From contig NC_133292.1 of the NCBI RefSeq assembly GCF_005239225.2, positions 4,684,985-4,748,984 of the forward strand: 64,000 nt of DNA. Direction: 5' to 3'. Shown here one piece after another: positions 31,598-44,850 of the stretch. This stretch comes from Populus alba (lineage: Eukaryota > Streptophyta > Magnoliopsida > Malpighiales > Salicaceae). Position numbers and translations under genes: made by a program. Position 1 is the stretch's first letter. Each line of letters opens with the position of its first letter. The notes under the pieces are model-generated. The model was not told the DNA's origin, made no database searches, and worked only from the letters and a program-made list of their open reading frames with translations.

Positions 31598-32285
31598 CAC
31601 ACAGTGCGTTCAAATATCGATTCTATCTATTTTATCAGCACGCAGCAGCAGCAAATTTTGTTGGCCGAGATTGAAGCAAGTTTGCGCAGCTGATGCTATA
31701 ATTTTGATTTTCCTGTGTTCTTAAAGAAATCAGGAAGAGATACTCAGAGAAAGTAGAGACGCCCCTTTGGAGCAAGGTCACACCTTATCTGGGGAGTGGC
31801 AGAAAATCTTGATTGATCTTATTTTTCTATTTTTTGGTAAAAAATTATGATTATTTTCAGTTTCCTAGTCAACAGCAGCACCACAGTGCAGTTCTCTGCT
31901 CATTTGGTGCGAGACTTCCATCTCCACGGTGAAAAACTTCGAACAGATAACGAGCTATTTTTTTATGTTTCCCAGGAAATCGAAACCAAGGGCTCCCATC
32001 CTCAATGTCATGGTATCGAGGCATCTTAAAAATAGAAGAAACAGAAACAGAAAACAGTTCTTTCCCAGGCACAAATAGGAACAAACCAATAAAAAACCTA
32101 CACGGGAAAATGTTGAGTCCTGCTTATCACATTTCTCAGCAGTCATCATTAAAGGAAGCTAAAAAGACATAATAACTACAGAGGGACTGGCTCCCTGCAT
32201 GAAAGCCACTGAAGGAAATGATAAGCATCCTGAAAAAGATTTCCGAATTTACAAAAGTGATTTAGGTAAAGGAAATAACTAATAG
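31598..32285. other. convergent 3' regions of the transporter and PCNA genes
   Basis: The two genes end 688 bases apart, facing each other. No further gene is seen. Both transcripts' 3' untranslated regions must lie here and may come close or overlap. Confidence 0.6.
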
Positions 32286-34152
<1,867 letters not shown>

Positions 34153-35555
34153 TTAGAGAGGGAGGGATCACGATAACTTGAAATTTTACATGATATTCAC
34201 TCCACGGGTAAAAAATTTAAATTCTATATATATATATATATATATATCCTCATGTGAATTTTCGATTTTTGAATTTTTTTATGGCTTCTATGATTTTATT
34301 TAGGATTTTATATCATGGTTTTATGATTTGTGGATGGGGATTTATTAATTTTTATGTTTTAATTTTTTAGGATGTGATTTTATAATATTTCCAATAATGA
34401 TATTTAAGTGTGGTCAACATTGGTCAATAAATTAAATAATTAGTTTTTTTAAATTTTAAAATAAGAATGACTAATCTGAGCATTGGTCAATCAATTAAAT
34501 AATAATGATTTTTTTTATTATTAAAAGTTGGTTATTTGAACAGGGAAGAAATTGAAATAAATCTTCTGATAAACTGAAATTCAAGTGGGAAAAAATGAGT
34601 TTACTTATACAAAAAAAAAGGTCATTGTTTTTTTTTTTTATATATAAAATCATGATTTTCCAAATAAAAATCTATTATAATTTGTAAAGCAATTTTAAGC
34701 TAAAATTAAAAAAAATTCTATTATTTTTATGCGACTCTATTAAAAATAAATTAATAATGAAATAAAGGAAATAATATAAAAATTAATAAAATATAAAACA
34801 TATATTTTATTCTCATTGACTGTGCAATTTTTTAAAAAACCTTGTATACATTAGTTCATATATAATTATACATAAAAAAAAAAATATAACTATAAAAACT
34901 TAAATATTATTTTAAAATCATCTCATAATATAATAATTTCTTAAATATTATTTTACTTATCTATTAAAATATAAGTTTATTTTAAACTTAAAAAAAAAAA
35001 AAAAAAAAAAGGGCTTAGAGAATAGAGTCCAAGCGTGTGCCTGGGTCTTCAATTCCAAACTTGTGAGCTTGGGCTCTGGAACCTACGTCAAATACCTTTT
35101 TTTTGTTCAAGTATGCAGACAATGCATCTTCAGTCTAGGCAAGGAACGCGTTATTTGCCTGAAACAAATTCCGATCACTGCCCTGAAACAAACTCCGATC
35201 ATGTTCGGTGACTGAAAAGTGAAGCCTAACTTTTTAAAACAAAAAACATGAAAAAAAAATTATATATATTTTTAAAATCTTATTTATAACCATAAAATAT
35301 ATTCATTCACATGCGGACGATGAAATGACAAGATAATAATTTTTTAATATAATATTAAAATCTTGTTAATTGAACAATCAGTTGGTATAGTTTTTTCCAA
35401 GGAATGCTATTATAAATCCTGCTAAGCTAGCCAGTCATGATCAAGTGATAATCATGTCTTTACACTCATAAGTTGTACTTGCTTTAAATTTTAGTTTTTA
35501 TTGTCATGGCAATATAATTGCTTAATGATACTCTCATCTCTTTATACAAATGCAG
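34153..35555. other. AT-rich intergenic spacer
   Basis: Contains AT microsatellite (34228-34248), long A runs (about 34989-35010) and no coding exon that I can support. Confidence 0.6.
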
Positions 35556-35652
35556 ACAATTTTGCTGGGTTCATGGACAACGTTTTTACTCATGTCCTAG
35601 CTGGTCTTGGTGCGGGTTTTTTGCAGTGTGTTTTGGTTCTCCCATTGATGTA
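35556..35652 (+). pseudogene. broken exon of a mitochondrial uncoupling protein (UCP/PUMP-type carrier)
   Basis: After an intact intron acceptor (TGCAG at 35551-35555) the sequence reads in pieces as QTIL, then GFMDNVFTHVLAGLGAGF, then AVCFGSPIDV. These match the last third of plant uncoupling proteins, which move protons and dicarboxylates across the inner mitochondrial membrane. About seven bases are missing after TTTTG near 35564, and one T is missing from the run at 35617-35622, each shifting frame. Similarity ends after 35652. The surviving acceptor and upstream intron-like sequence imply a DNA-level duplicate rather than a retrocopy. Confidence 0.75.
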
Positions 35653-36007
35653 GCAAGTGTCCTTCATGGCTACACAATAAATGCTCCTTGCATGCTTTAT
35701 TTGAAATCTGTCTCTGACGAGTCCCATATAACCGTACACCCTAACACAAATAATTTTGAAAAGATTGAAACAGAGAGATCTAAATCAGACAAGCTAATTT
35801 TTATAGGCCGAAGTTGGAATCTCCATAAGATTACAAAAGGCACATTTTCACAGTACATACAGCATCAGTGAACTGTTACTCCTAATGACATTAACAGACT
35901 AGTAATGTCCTAGAACCTCTCGCAAGTTTCCTTTGAATGCCAAGGGGCAGCAAGCTACCTGGGAACAACGTAACATCCTAGACTTGTATATATCAGGAAG
36001 ATGGAAC
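35653..36007. other. spacer between the uncoupling-protein relic and the DUF641 gene
   Basis: No exon was recognised. The right part should be 3' untranslated sequence of the minus-strand DUF641 gene. Confidence 0.5.
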
Positions 36008-37988
36008 TCATGCTCTGGGAAATAGGTAAACACTAGCCTTGATAACCGATCTGTTTCCAAGCTTGAATCCGGGGCTAACAGGGAATCCCACAATATGACC
36101 AGCTGGAATCCGACCACTAGAAAATTTCACAACACTCTCCATATATTGTGGATGAAACTCAGCTCCCCTACTTGCCTCGAATTGACTTGGTGCAGGGTCG
36201 AGTGAGAAGGCCAGCAAGTGAAGCAACCAGATGGCCTTGGTCAGCCCCAAGAACTCTCCATAAAACTCACTCCTTGGATGGCTGCCAGTGAGTACTTGCT
36301 GGCGCTGCTCCAAGTTTCCGAACAAGGACTCCTCCATTTTCGGATGAACAATTTCCAGGTACTTCTTGGAGCAGAATTTGCCAAAATGACAAGTTGGCAA
36401 GATTCCAAGAAGTTCAATGGGGTCCATGGCCTTCATATCACGATACTGAGCAAAGCAGTCACGGCGGAACTGGTCTGGGTTGAGAAGCGAGGAGAGGCTT
36501 CCATCCATGTAGAAGGTTTCATGGTCAAAGCCTTGGAAGACCTTGCGAGAAATGTAGGACTCCAGAGCATACTTGGCATGGTGGCTTGCAATGGTGGAGG
36601 TGATAGTAGTGGTACTGGGGGTAAAATTGTCAGTGGTTGTCGTGGCAGCTTCAATTGAACGAACGGCTGCAGCAATGTCCCAGTGGGCAGCACGCATGAA
36701 GGTCAGGAGAAGCGATGTGAAGGACTTTGATGTCCTTTTCACTTGGCTCATCGTTAATTCAAATAGCTCTGGGGCTGGGGCTGCTGCAACTGTTACAAGT
36801 AATGAAAAAGGGTATAGTTTATAGATGCATTCCAACATGAACAGAACAAAACTTTGATAAGGAAATAATCCAATTATGTTCCGTTTGGTTGCTAAGAAAA
36901 TGACAGAGCATTAATTAAAGTTGAAGCGTGCAATCTCTAAGACTTGCGATTACTCTGGTTTCCAAGTTTACGTAGAAGCTTAAAAGTTGTCTTCAACACC
37001 CGGTGTTAAGCAGGTAAGAAACTAAGCATTAAACTTCTCACATTTCTCTGTCAGTGTCTCAAATCTTTGAAAACAGTTCAAGCCTTGCTGGTTAATTATC
37101 GAATCTCGGAATGTAGGTGTTATTGGTTGCTAAGAGTTTGAATTGGTGATCTGAAGACTCAAGTTTTCAACTGTGTTGGTTACATGCACAGTTACGAATA
37201 CAAGTCCAGAATTTTTATTCAAAGGTAGAGTAACATGTTATGAATGCATTTTGATACAAGCCTAAAACAGTTCTTTGCCGGGGTATAGCAGACTAACCTT
37301 GAGCACCAAGAGAGCAGCTAACTTTCCTCCTTGACTGGGACCTCCCCTTCTTTCCACTCACATCACTGCTCAAGCTAGTAACACTCCTCAGCTTTTCCTT
37401 TAAATTCTCCACCTCCACCTCCCTCGCCTTCACTTCCTTCTTCAGATCTTCCACCGCGGCCTCATAAGGCGCCACAACCTCCCTCAACATCCCCACTCCA
37501 TCACCACCAACACCTCTCCTCCTCCCTCCATCACTACCAACACTAACACACCTCCTAAATCTCTCTCTCAAAAAAGCCAACCTCCTCAACTCCCCTACCA
37601 CCGCCACATCAGCAACCCTTAACCTCTCCGGGTCCCACGGGCAATGCGCCTCTTGTAAACTCCCATAAGCCCTCTTCATCGCCGATACCGAATCAAACAC
37701 CTCATTCATCAGCATCTCCATCTCCATCACTCTCTCCATTGGCACCGCCATTCCGCTCTTAATATTAAAATCCCAATTACCATTAACTCTCCCTCCCTTC
37801 TCTCTCATTTCCTCCTCCTCCTCGGACAACTCCTCGCATTCATCCGTTTCATATTCACACTCTACTTCACCATTTCCGGCAACATTATTTCCAGATTCCT
37901 GTCGACCAGCAGCGAGTGGATGGAGCAAACAGGAAGCTGCTACTCGTTGGATTAGATCGGAGAAATTGGATGAGATTTTGTTTGCCAT
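36008..37988 (-). CDS. DUF641 protein, GIL1 / IRK-interacting-protein family
   Basis: Two exons (37988-37298 and 36789-36008) join in phase to 490 residues. The N-terminal half has an acidic run (about 45-62), then the DUF641 core with PMERVMEMEMLMNEVFDSVS and LREVVAPYEAAVEDLKKEVK, which is predicted coiled coil. The second exon holds the conserved C-terminal region with FTSLLLTFMRAAHWD and YALESYISRKVFQGFDHETF and ends near VIKASVYLFPRA. Relatives include Arabidopsis GIL1 (needed for light control of gravitropism) and a partner of the receptor kinase IRK, so a signalling or scaffold role is inferred. No enzyme motif is present. The 5' region contains a CTG-like run at 38399-38415 and a possible leader donor near 38292. 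Confidence 0.88.
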
Positions 37989-39522
37989 TTCTCCCTTCTT
38001 CTTTGGCTTTACCTCACAGTTCCTACCCCCCCAAAAGAAAAATCAATCAAAAGAGAGCAAGCGTAGTAGTTATTAAGAGGATGAGTCTGTTAAAAGTTAT
38101 CTGTCATTTGCCGAGGATAATAACAGCCTGCAGCCTGCAGGGGCACCACACCCTTTGAACATAACATCACACCTACTTAATAATAATAATTGGATACGGA
38201 CATGCATTGCATTCAATAAGCAATGACCCCAATTAATGATGAGTTAAGCAGTACCATGTAATCAAGTAAAAGAAGATTTAAAATTACTGACCTGGGGTTA
38301 TGGTTATGACCAGATCGTGAAGCGGTCAATCTTGCTGGCTTCACATTAACTACTGGGTCTCTGTCTAGTGGAAAGGAGTATAAGAAGGTAAGGTTGTGCT
38401 GCTGCTGCTGCTGCTAATGTTGTCCTCTGCTTCCAGCTGGCTGCTCTTCTTCTTCCTACGAACCCAAAATTTGCTACTGTTAGTGAAACTGCCTCACCTG
38501 ACCTCAAGTGGCATCTTGAACAGTCTTTGCTAAGCTAGAGCTTGTCTGTGTAAATGGGGAATGGGCATCTAGGATGTTGAAACTGGTTATGTGAGTCATA
38601 CACGTGTGAGATCATCAAGAATGTAGGGTTCAGATTGATTGACAAGATATAGTATCTTGTGCCCTTTTTCCATTTTTTGAAGCGGGGACACTTGATTCTC
38701 GTTGCTATTGGTGGCACATGGATGGTGGATGCTGTCTCGGCCTGCGTGGTACTTGACAGTGGTGGCCTCAAGAACAAGTTACAATACCTTATGTTGACTC
38801 TGATTTGCAAATTCACTTGCTGTCTAGGTCCCTTAGGAGGGGGGAAAGTTACGGTAGTTGCCAACGTATTACTTATAATCCACTTGTAATAAAGTTTGCA
38901 ATTAAGTTAAAAAAACAGAGAAAATCTGTAGTTTTCCTTTCTTTTATTCATGGCAAACACAGCGTAGCAAAGGCTATTGGACTCCAAATATAGGCCCTTA
39001 CCACGTGAGACCATGTCCCACAAAATTTATTACATCTCCAAGAAAGATGCTCAGAACCGCAGAAAAGTGTGATTGGCGAATTGCTCAAGCAAGGACAAAA
39101 GGACAAGATTCCAACAAAAGGAAATAAAATGATCTATTCTTTAATTATGATCCCAATATGATATAGAAACATGGAGCTTGTCTAAATCTCAAGACGTTGA
39201 GCTTCCACCCCTGTAACGAATGCTCTTGGAAAAGCCAGGGGTTTAAAGCTTGAACCGTTATCGGTTATTTTGTGACCAAAAAAAGAGGCTTGAATGTGTA
39301 ACTGATGGCTGATCATCAATCTTCAGCAAATATCAAATAAATTGGTTTTATCAAGTGATAAATCCTATCCATTAAGGCATCTGCGAAACTCAGTGCACGT
39401 TACAAGACAGAATAACTAATGTTAGTGGAGAACCGGGCAAGTTTAAGAAATGGAGGACATGGCAGAAGTTGAGTTAAATCCTTATCAGAAACAGGCCTTC
39501 AGCCCCTGCCCAAGCGAACACG
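37989..39522. other. DUF641 gene leader/promoter and spacer
   Basis: On the minus strand CCCCAG followed by GTCAGT at about 38291 is a plausible donor of a leader intron. Two overlapping frames on opposite strands near 38535-38889 have no recognisable protein features and are treated as chance. Confidence 0.4.
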
Positions 39523-40210
39523 TCTTGCAAGCAGCTGACAGAAAAACCAGTCAGGGCAAGAAATGTGTCGCGGTTATGTCCAAATCTCATATGTATTCTT
39601 TTGTGCATAAATTAAGGGGAAAATAAAACCATGGAAGTTGCCAGCTCAAATTGGGATACCAAAAATAATTGGAATTTGCAAAGCATAAGCTTCAGAAAGT
39701 CATGCAGCTAGTTAAGTACTATATCATAGATTAATCTGCCAGATAATAAATCAGTTACCATAAGCGTAAAAAATGAAACACTCTCCTAGAATAACAAGAT
39801 CAAAGAAGCTTCAGGTTGGTAAAAATGGAAAATCAGAAGCTGATTCATTTGATCTGCTCAGTTTGGGACACAGAAGTTTACAAGCTAAAACATACGGCCA
39901 TGAAACCAAAAGTCTTAGAGACTCCCCACAGAAAACGAGGTCATAGGAGCCTAGAACTTCCCTTTGGAAGAGCTTCAAGACTGCATTTTTTCAAACCATC
40001 TAAAGTGCTTCAATCTTCGCGGAAATGCACCATGAATTACAACACATGGAAAGTAACTACATAATCATTGCTTCTGCTAATAAATACTAGCTAGTCATGA
40101 ATAGAAGTGTAGTAGTTAAGCATGCATGCATGATCTGGATCATGTTAAAGTTATGGAGGTTACCTTGCACTGTCAGGACGCGTGGAACAGAGGAAGATAC
40201 CGGAGAACAT
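39500..40210 (-). CDS. possible small two-exon gene or short transcript of unknown function
   Basis: A TATA box (TATATAAA, 40311-40318 on the minus strand) lies about 100 bases ahead of an ATG at 40210. The first exon encodes MFSGIFLCSTRPDSA and ends with a good donor (CAAG followed by GTAACC) at 40164. Two acceptors exist downstream: TTTTTCTGTCAG gives exon start 39534, and CTTGCAAG gives 39523. They yield different short endings, SCLQDVFAWAG... or RRVRLGRG, so the product would be about 20-40 residues. I do not recognise it. A non-coding transcript is equally possible. Confidence 0.3.
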
Positions 40211-40310
40211 GGTCTCTAATACTGGTGGGATCGGATCGGATAGGATTAGATTTGCAAGTAAAGTAATTTGACTCAACGAGTACTGCAGAGAACTCAAACG
40301 AACATAGGAG

Positions 40311-40318
40311 TTTATATA
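40311..40318 (-). promoter_or_regulatory. TATA box
   Basis: TATATAAA on the minus strand, correctly placed for a transcript starting near 40280 and reading into the small frame at 40210. Confidence 0.45.
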
Positions 40319-43079
40319 GAAAGTTTCCAGCGGCATGTACCAAACTCATAAACAATACAAAAGGAAGCTGTTCGATTCGACAAGAACCTACATTATGACC
40401 GTGACTTCTGTTTGGATGTTTAGTACTCACCACTCACATGCAATTCACTGAACTTGGCAACACAGTGTTCGATCGGTTTGATTTTGATTGGAACCTAATC
40501 GTCAATCAACAAAGATTATCAAAGAAAAACTCGTCATCAGGATAAATAATCACCAATCATATCTACTTCTCGTAGAAATTAATCTGTAATATCATCACTT
40601 ATGGTTTAGTCTAGGAGTTCTTTCCTTCGTGCAGGGTGAGCAGACCATGATACGCATGCTTTGCCCACTAGTAAAACTATTAAAACATCAAAAGAACTGT
40701 TCTCCACTGATTTAATCTGTGCACAGAAACTAACATAGCATAGATGGTGAAACAATTTAATTCGGGGCCCTCTTGAGAGCTTTGCTGTGATTTGTTGTCT
40801 TTCTCCTGTAAGTATCCCGGCTAGCAGCGGACAGCAACTTCAAAATTATTTAGTGCTGCTCCACTGTTTTTCAAATTACGACGCGTGGAATTCATGTATA
40901 TGGTAAAGACAAGGAGGGAGGGGGGACTTCCCATCAATTTTCTCCTAGCGAGTGTGTGATATTTCGTTTGCCATTATTATCGCCAGGCCACTCCGTTTTG
41001 GAGGAGGGTGTTTGGAGGGTGACTCTTCCGACACCGCGTGTCTTGAGTGAAAAGTATTGCTAGGCCTATCGATATTGCGTTTACAGCTAGCCTGATTTGT
41101 AGCTGATTGCTTGACCATACGTTTGATTTTTAGTTCTAAATGAATAATTAAAAAAATGTTTGGTATTTTTCAAAGAACATATCATGTTCAGTTCGAAAGG
41201 TCAAGCTAGCAAGATTAGATGAATCATACACGAGTTGTGGACACCCTTTGAAGGAGGCCTGCAAGCTTTGATACTAACTAGATTAAAGAGATCATACTCA
41301 TACTTATCTAAAAACCTAAACTGTTGTAAGTATCTAAGGTTATATTGTCTTGGATCCTTGTTAATTTTCAGCAATGTTGTACCTGTAATATTCAATCCTC
41401 TTTACTTATCTTCCAAGATCATATATAGTGAAAAAAATAGCTTAAAAAGGTGGTGAGTTATGGAGGTTACCTTACCACCGAAAGAGCTAAAAAAAAAAAA
41501 AAAAACAAGCAAGAAGTAATAATCGCAGGATATTCAAATTCGAAGCTAAAGAGAACTTCAGGTGTTTGGTTTCTTTGCAAAATATTTTTCTATCATCCTT
41601 AATTTTCATCGTCATTGTTTTTACTTTACTTAGGGTTTTGTTTTTTATATATATATATATATGATTTAACTTGTTGTTCAAATTATTTTTTACATGAAAA
41701 GTTTTAAACTAATGTATTTTTAGATTTTTTTTATAATTTTAATATAAAAAAATCTAAAAAAAATTATCATTTTAATATATATTTTTAATTAAAAAACTTT
41801 TTTGCGGAAACTTTTTGAACTACGTTACCAATAAAAAGTAAAACACTTAAATACACACAAGCATATGTGCATGTTGCTTCCTATTAAATGCATGTCATCA
41901 CTCTCTTCAAATAGAGAATATACATACAATTAAGCATAGAAACAATGATTTTAAATATTAATAAAAACTACACACAGAGCAATTTGTATTAAATTAGTAG
42001 CATCCACTATTGAGTTTGACTTTAAAATCGCAATCCAATAATTCATATAATTTCATTAAAGTTTTTTCTTGTTATTTATTAATTTTCATGCACACAAAAG
42101 GTGAAGATCAAAGTTTAACTTGGCCTAGTCCTATATATTCTTTTGCACGTGGTCGGTCCTTGTGTCATTAATGTATTAAATGGGAAAAAGACATATAAGA
42201 TTATGATTAAAAAAAAATATTTGTAGATGTTGTAGCTGTAATTTAAAAAAATAATTGCTAGAAAATATATTCAAAATAATTTTTAAAATTTTTGTTAATA
42301 TTAATACATCAAAATAATACGAAAACAAATAAAAAAAATTGAAATAAAAAAAATTTAATGTTTTTATAAAAACATTTTAAAAAGATAAAAATAGACAGGT
42401 TTGTAATATGAGATTGTTGGAGGTTTAATTGTTACATGGGAATTTTATGATCACACGCATATAAAAGGAACTCAAGATAAAAATTAAAGAAATTCGATTA
42501 GAAAAGGTCCCATGTCAGAAGCTGTTTATATATTAAATAGAGAAGGAACATTAATGAAATAATTAATCAGAAATATATATCTGTGAGTGAACTTAAAATG
42601 TGTTCAGAGAAGCATCTTTACAAATTAAAGAACAGAGTTCCTCTTGTTTTGTAGGTACGTAGGTGGGAACATTCTGCATCATTAATTTAACTGTTCGAGT
42701 TATGATTGATTAGTTAGTTAGCTACTAGTTAGTTAGTTAGTTAACATCGATGGATGGGGCACAGTTAGGAATCTGCTGGCTAGGCATGAGCATCCGTCAT
42801 GGATTAACAGACTCCTATTTTAGGCTCTGCTATTAACATTAAGATTTTATAATAGATAATAATAATAATTAAGTAATACTTTAAAAGGCATAGAAAAAAT
42901 ACTGTAGCTTTTCTCATATCTTTTATTTTTTTTATTAATATATTATATTATTATAATTATAATTATTATATTATATTATAACATATACTAACTGTCTCTT
43001 TTTATTTTTAATTTTTTTTAATGAAATTTTTTGTTTGATTTAGTTTGTTAATGTTATTTTTTTTTATTTAAGTATTAGA
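40319..43079. other. gene-free AT-rich spacer
   Basis: No supported exon. It contains a GTTA microsatellite near 42713-42743, AT repeats near 41645-41663, and a family A element copy at about 42230-42390. The long A run at 41488-41505 is a homopolymer. Confidence 0.55.
42230..42390. repeat. eroded copy of family A element
   Basis: The core TTAATATTAATACATCAAAA, arms of A/T runs and a right arm AAAACATTTTAAAAAG resemble the copies at 7.3-14.7 kb. Its left arm carries GTTGTAGCTGTAATT. Confidence 0.4.
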
Positions 43080-44266
43080 CTTTCATGACACAGATCCCGA
43101 GTTTGATGGCTTAATCTGGTTTGACGGGTTAACCCAAAATTGTTTTTCTTTTTAATTAATTTTTTTCGTTTAGTTTAGTTTGTTAATGTTAAATTTCTTT
43201 CTATTTAATTATGACTTTCATAACACGTATTCAGAGCTTGACGAGTTAACTTAGTTTGACGGGTTAGCCCAGTTAATTCTGGGTAAACCCGTAATTTTTT
43301 TTTTCTATTTAGTTATCAAACTTTCATGACGTGGATCCCAAGTTTGATGGGTTGACCTAGAATTGTTTTTCTTTTTAATTAATTTTTTTGTTTAGTTTAG
43401 TTTGTTAATGTTAAGTTTCTTTGTATTTAATTATCAGCTTTTATGACACGTATTCCGAACTTGACGGGTTAACTTGGTTTGACGGGATAACCTTGTTAAT
43501 TCTAGGATAAACCGTTACCCGTCAATTTTTTTTCTATTTAATTATCAAATTTCATGATGCGGATTCCAGTTTGACGGGTTAACCTGATTTGAAGGGTTAA
43601 CCCAGTTAATTCAGATTTTTTTTCTTTTTCTTCATTAGTTTTTTTCTTCTTATTGGTTTTTTTTCTTTGGTTTTTTTTTATAATTAATCTATTTAATTAT
43701 CACGCTTTTATGACACTATCTTATAGCCAGAGCCACATCCAATGCTCTTAGGTCCGGTATTGCAGCCAGACTCACTTAAACTTAAGTAATGTAAGTTTAA
43801 TATTATTATTAATATTATAAATATTATTCTAGGGTCAAGTGCTGCAGCCACAACCAAGACTCTTGGGTATAACTTTGCAAAAAGACCTAACACTTTTAAA
43901 TCTTAATTTTTTTTAATATTTTTTATGTTAAAAAAAAATTAACCCTGCGGCATCGCACGGGTCATGTAACTAGTAAAAACTAGAAGACGTGATGAAATTA
44001 ATGTTCACTTCCTCATAAACTCACATGTCACTATTCACTTACACAATGCTTTTTTTTTTTTAATCTAGTTTTTCTTTCAGTTTTAATCTTATATTTTAAT
44101 ATTAAGTTTACATGAGATTTTGTTTTGATTTGTTTTTTTATGTAATTATCATAATTTTATTGCTCGAGTTACAAGTTTAGCAGGTTAACTTTAGTTATTT
44201 CCCCCCTTTTTTTTCCTCAATTTCAGATTTTAGTGTTGGGTTGATTGAGAATTAAGCTTTATAGTT

Positions 44267-44297
<31 letters not shown>

Positions 44298-44850
44298 GGG
44301 TTATTTCAGTCTTACGACTTGGGTGGTAAGTTTTGCACATTAACCCAAGTTTATTCGAGTTCTTTTTTTTTTTTAATTTTACCTTTCAATATTAGGTTGA
44401 TTGATACTTAAACTTTATAATTTCTTTTAATTTACTTTTCATGAGGTTTTCTTAATTTTATGACCTGGGTTGCGGGTTTGGTGGGTTAGCCGAGTTGACT
44501 CAAGTCTCTTTTTTTGTCCTTTTTTTCATTGATTTTTTTTTTCTTTAATTTCATCTTTCAACATAGAATTGGTTAGAAAATAAGATTTTTATTTTGTTTA
44601 TGTTTTTCTTATGAGGTTATCCTAGTCTAATGACCTGAGTCACAAGTTTGACAAGCAAACCCAAATTGTCTCATGTCTTGTTTTAAGTCTTTATTTAATT
44701 GAATTTTTTTCTTCAACTGAATTCTTCGACAATGAGTAAAATAAGAATTGAGTTTCATAATTTATTTTGATTTATTTTCTATTAGGTTATTACCATCTAT
44801 TGATGTTGGTTCTAAATTTGGCAAGTTAACTCGAGTGACCCGGGTCAATC
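43080..44850. repeat. array of decayed repeat units with a GACGGGTTAACC-type motif
   Basis: Units recur as CATGACnnnGATCCC...AGTTTGATGG (43085 and 43325), GACACGTATTC...CTTGACGnGTTAACTT (about 43213 and 43444), and TTAATTCTGGGTAAACC or similar. From 44160 a related set appears with TGACCTGGGTTGCGGGTTTG and GTTGACTCAAG spaced by roughly 150-180 bases, separated by T runs. No terminal inverted repeats or proteins are seen. It looks like an old tandemly expanded non-coding repeat. Confidence 0.6.

Noticed and set aside
36218..36824. Plus-strand frames opposite DUF641 exon 2
   Set aside because: The minus-strand frame has clear family similarity and a phase-matched intron, so these are shadows.
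38535..38889. Frames of 109 and 76 residues on opposite strands
   Set aside because: Neither has a recognisable motif, splice partner or plausible start context, and they lie in the DUF641 promoter region.
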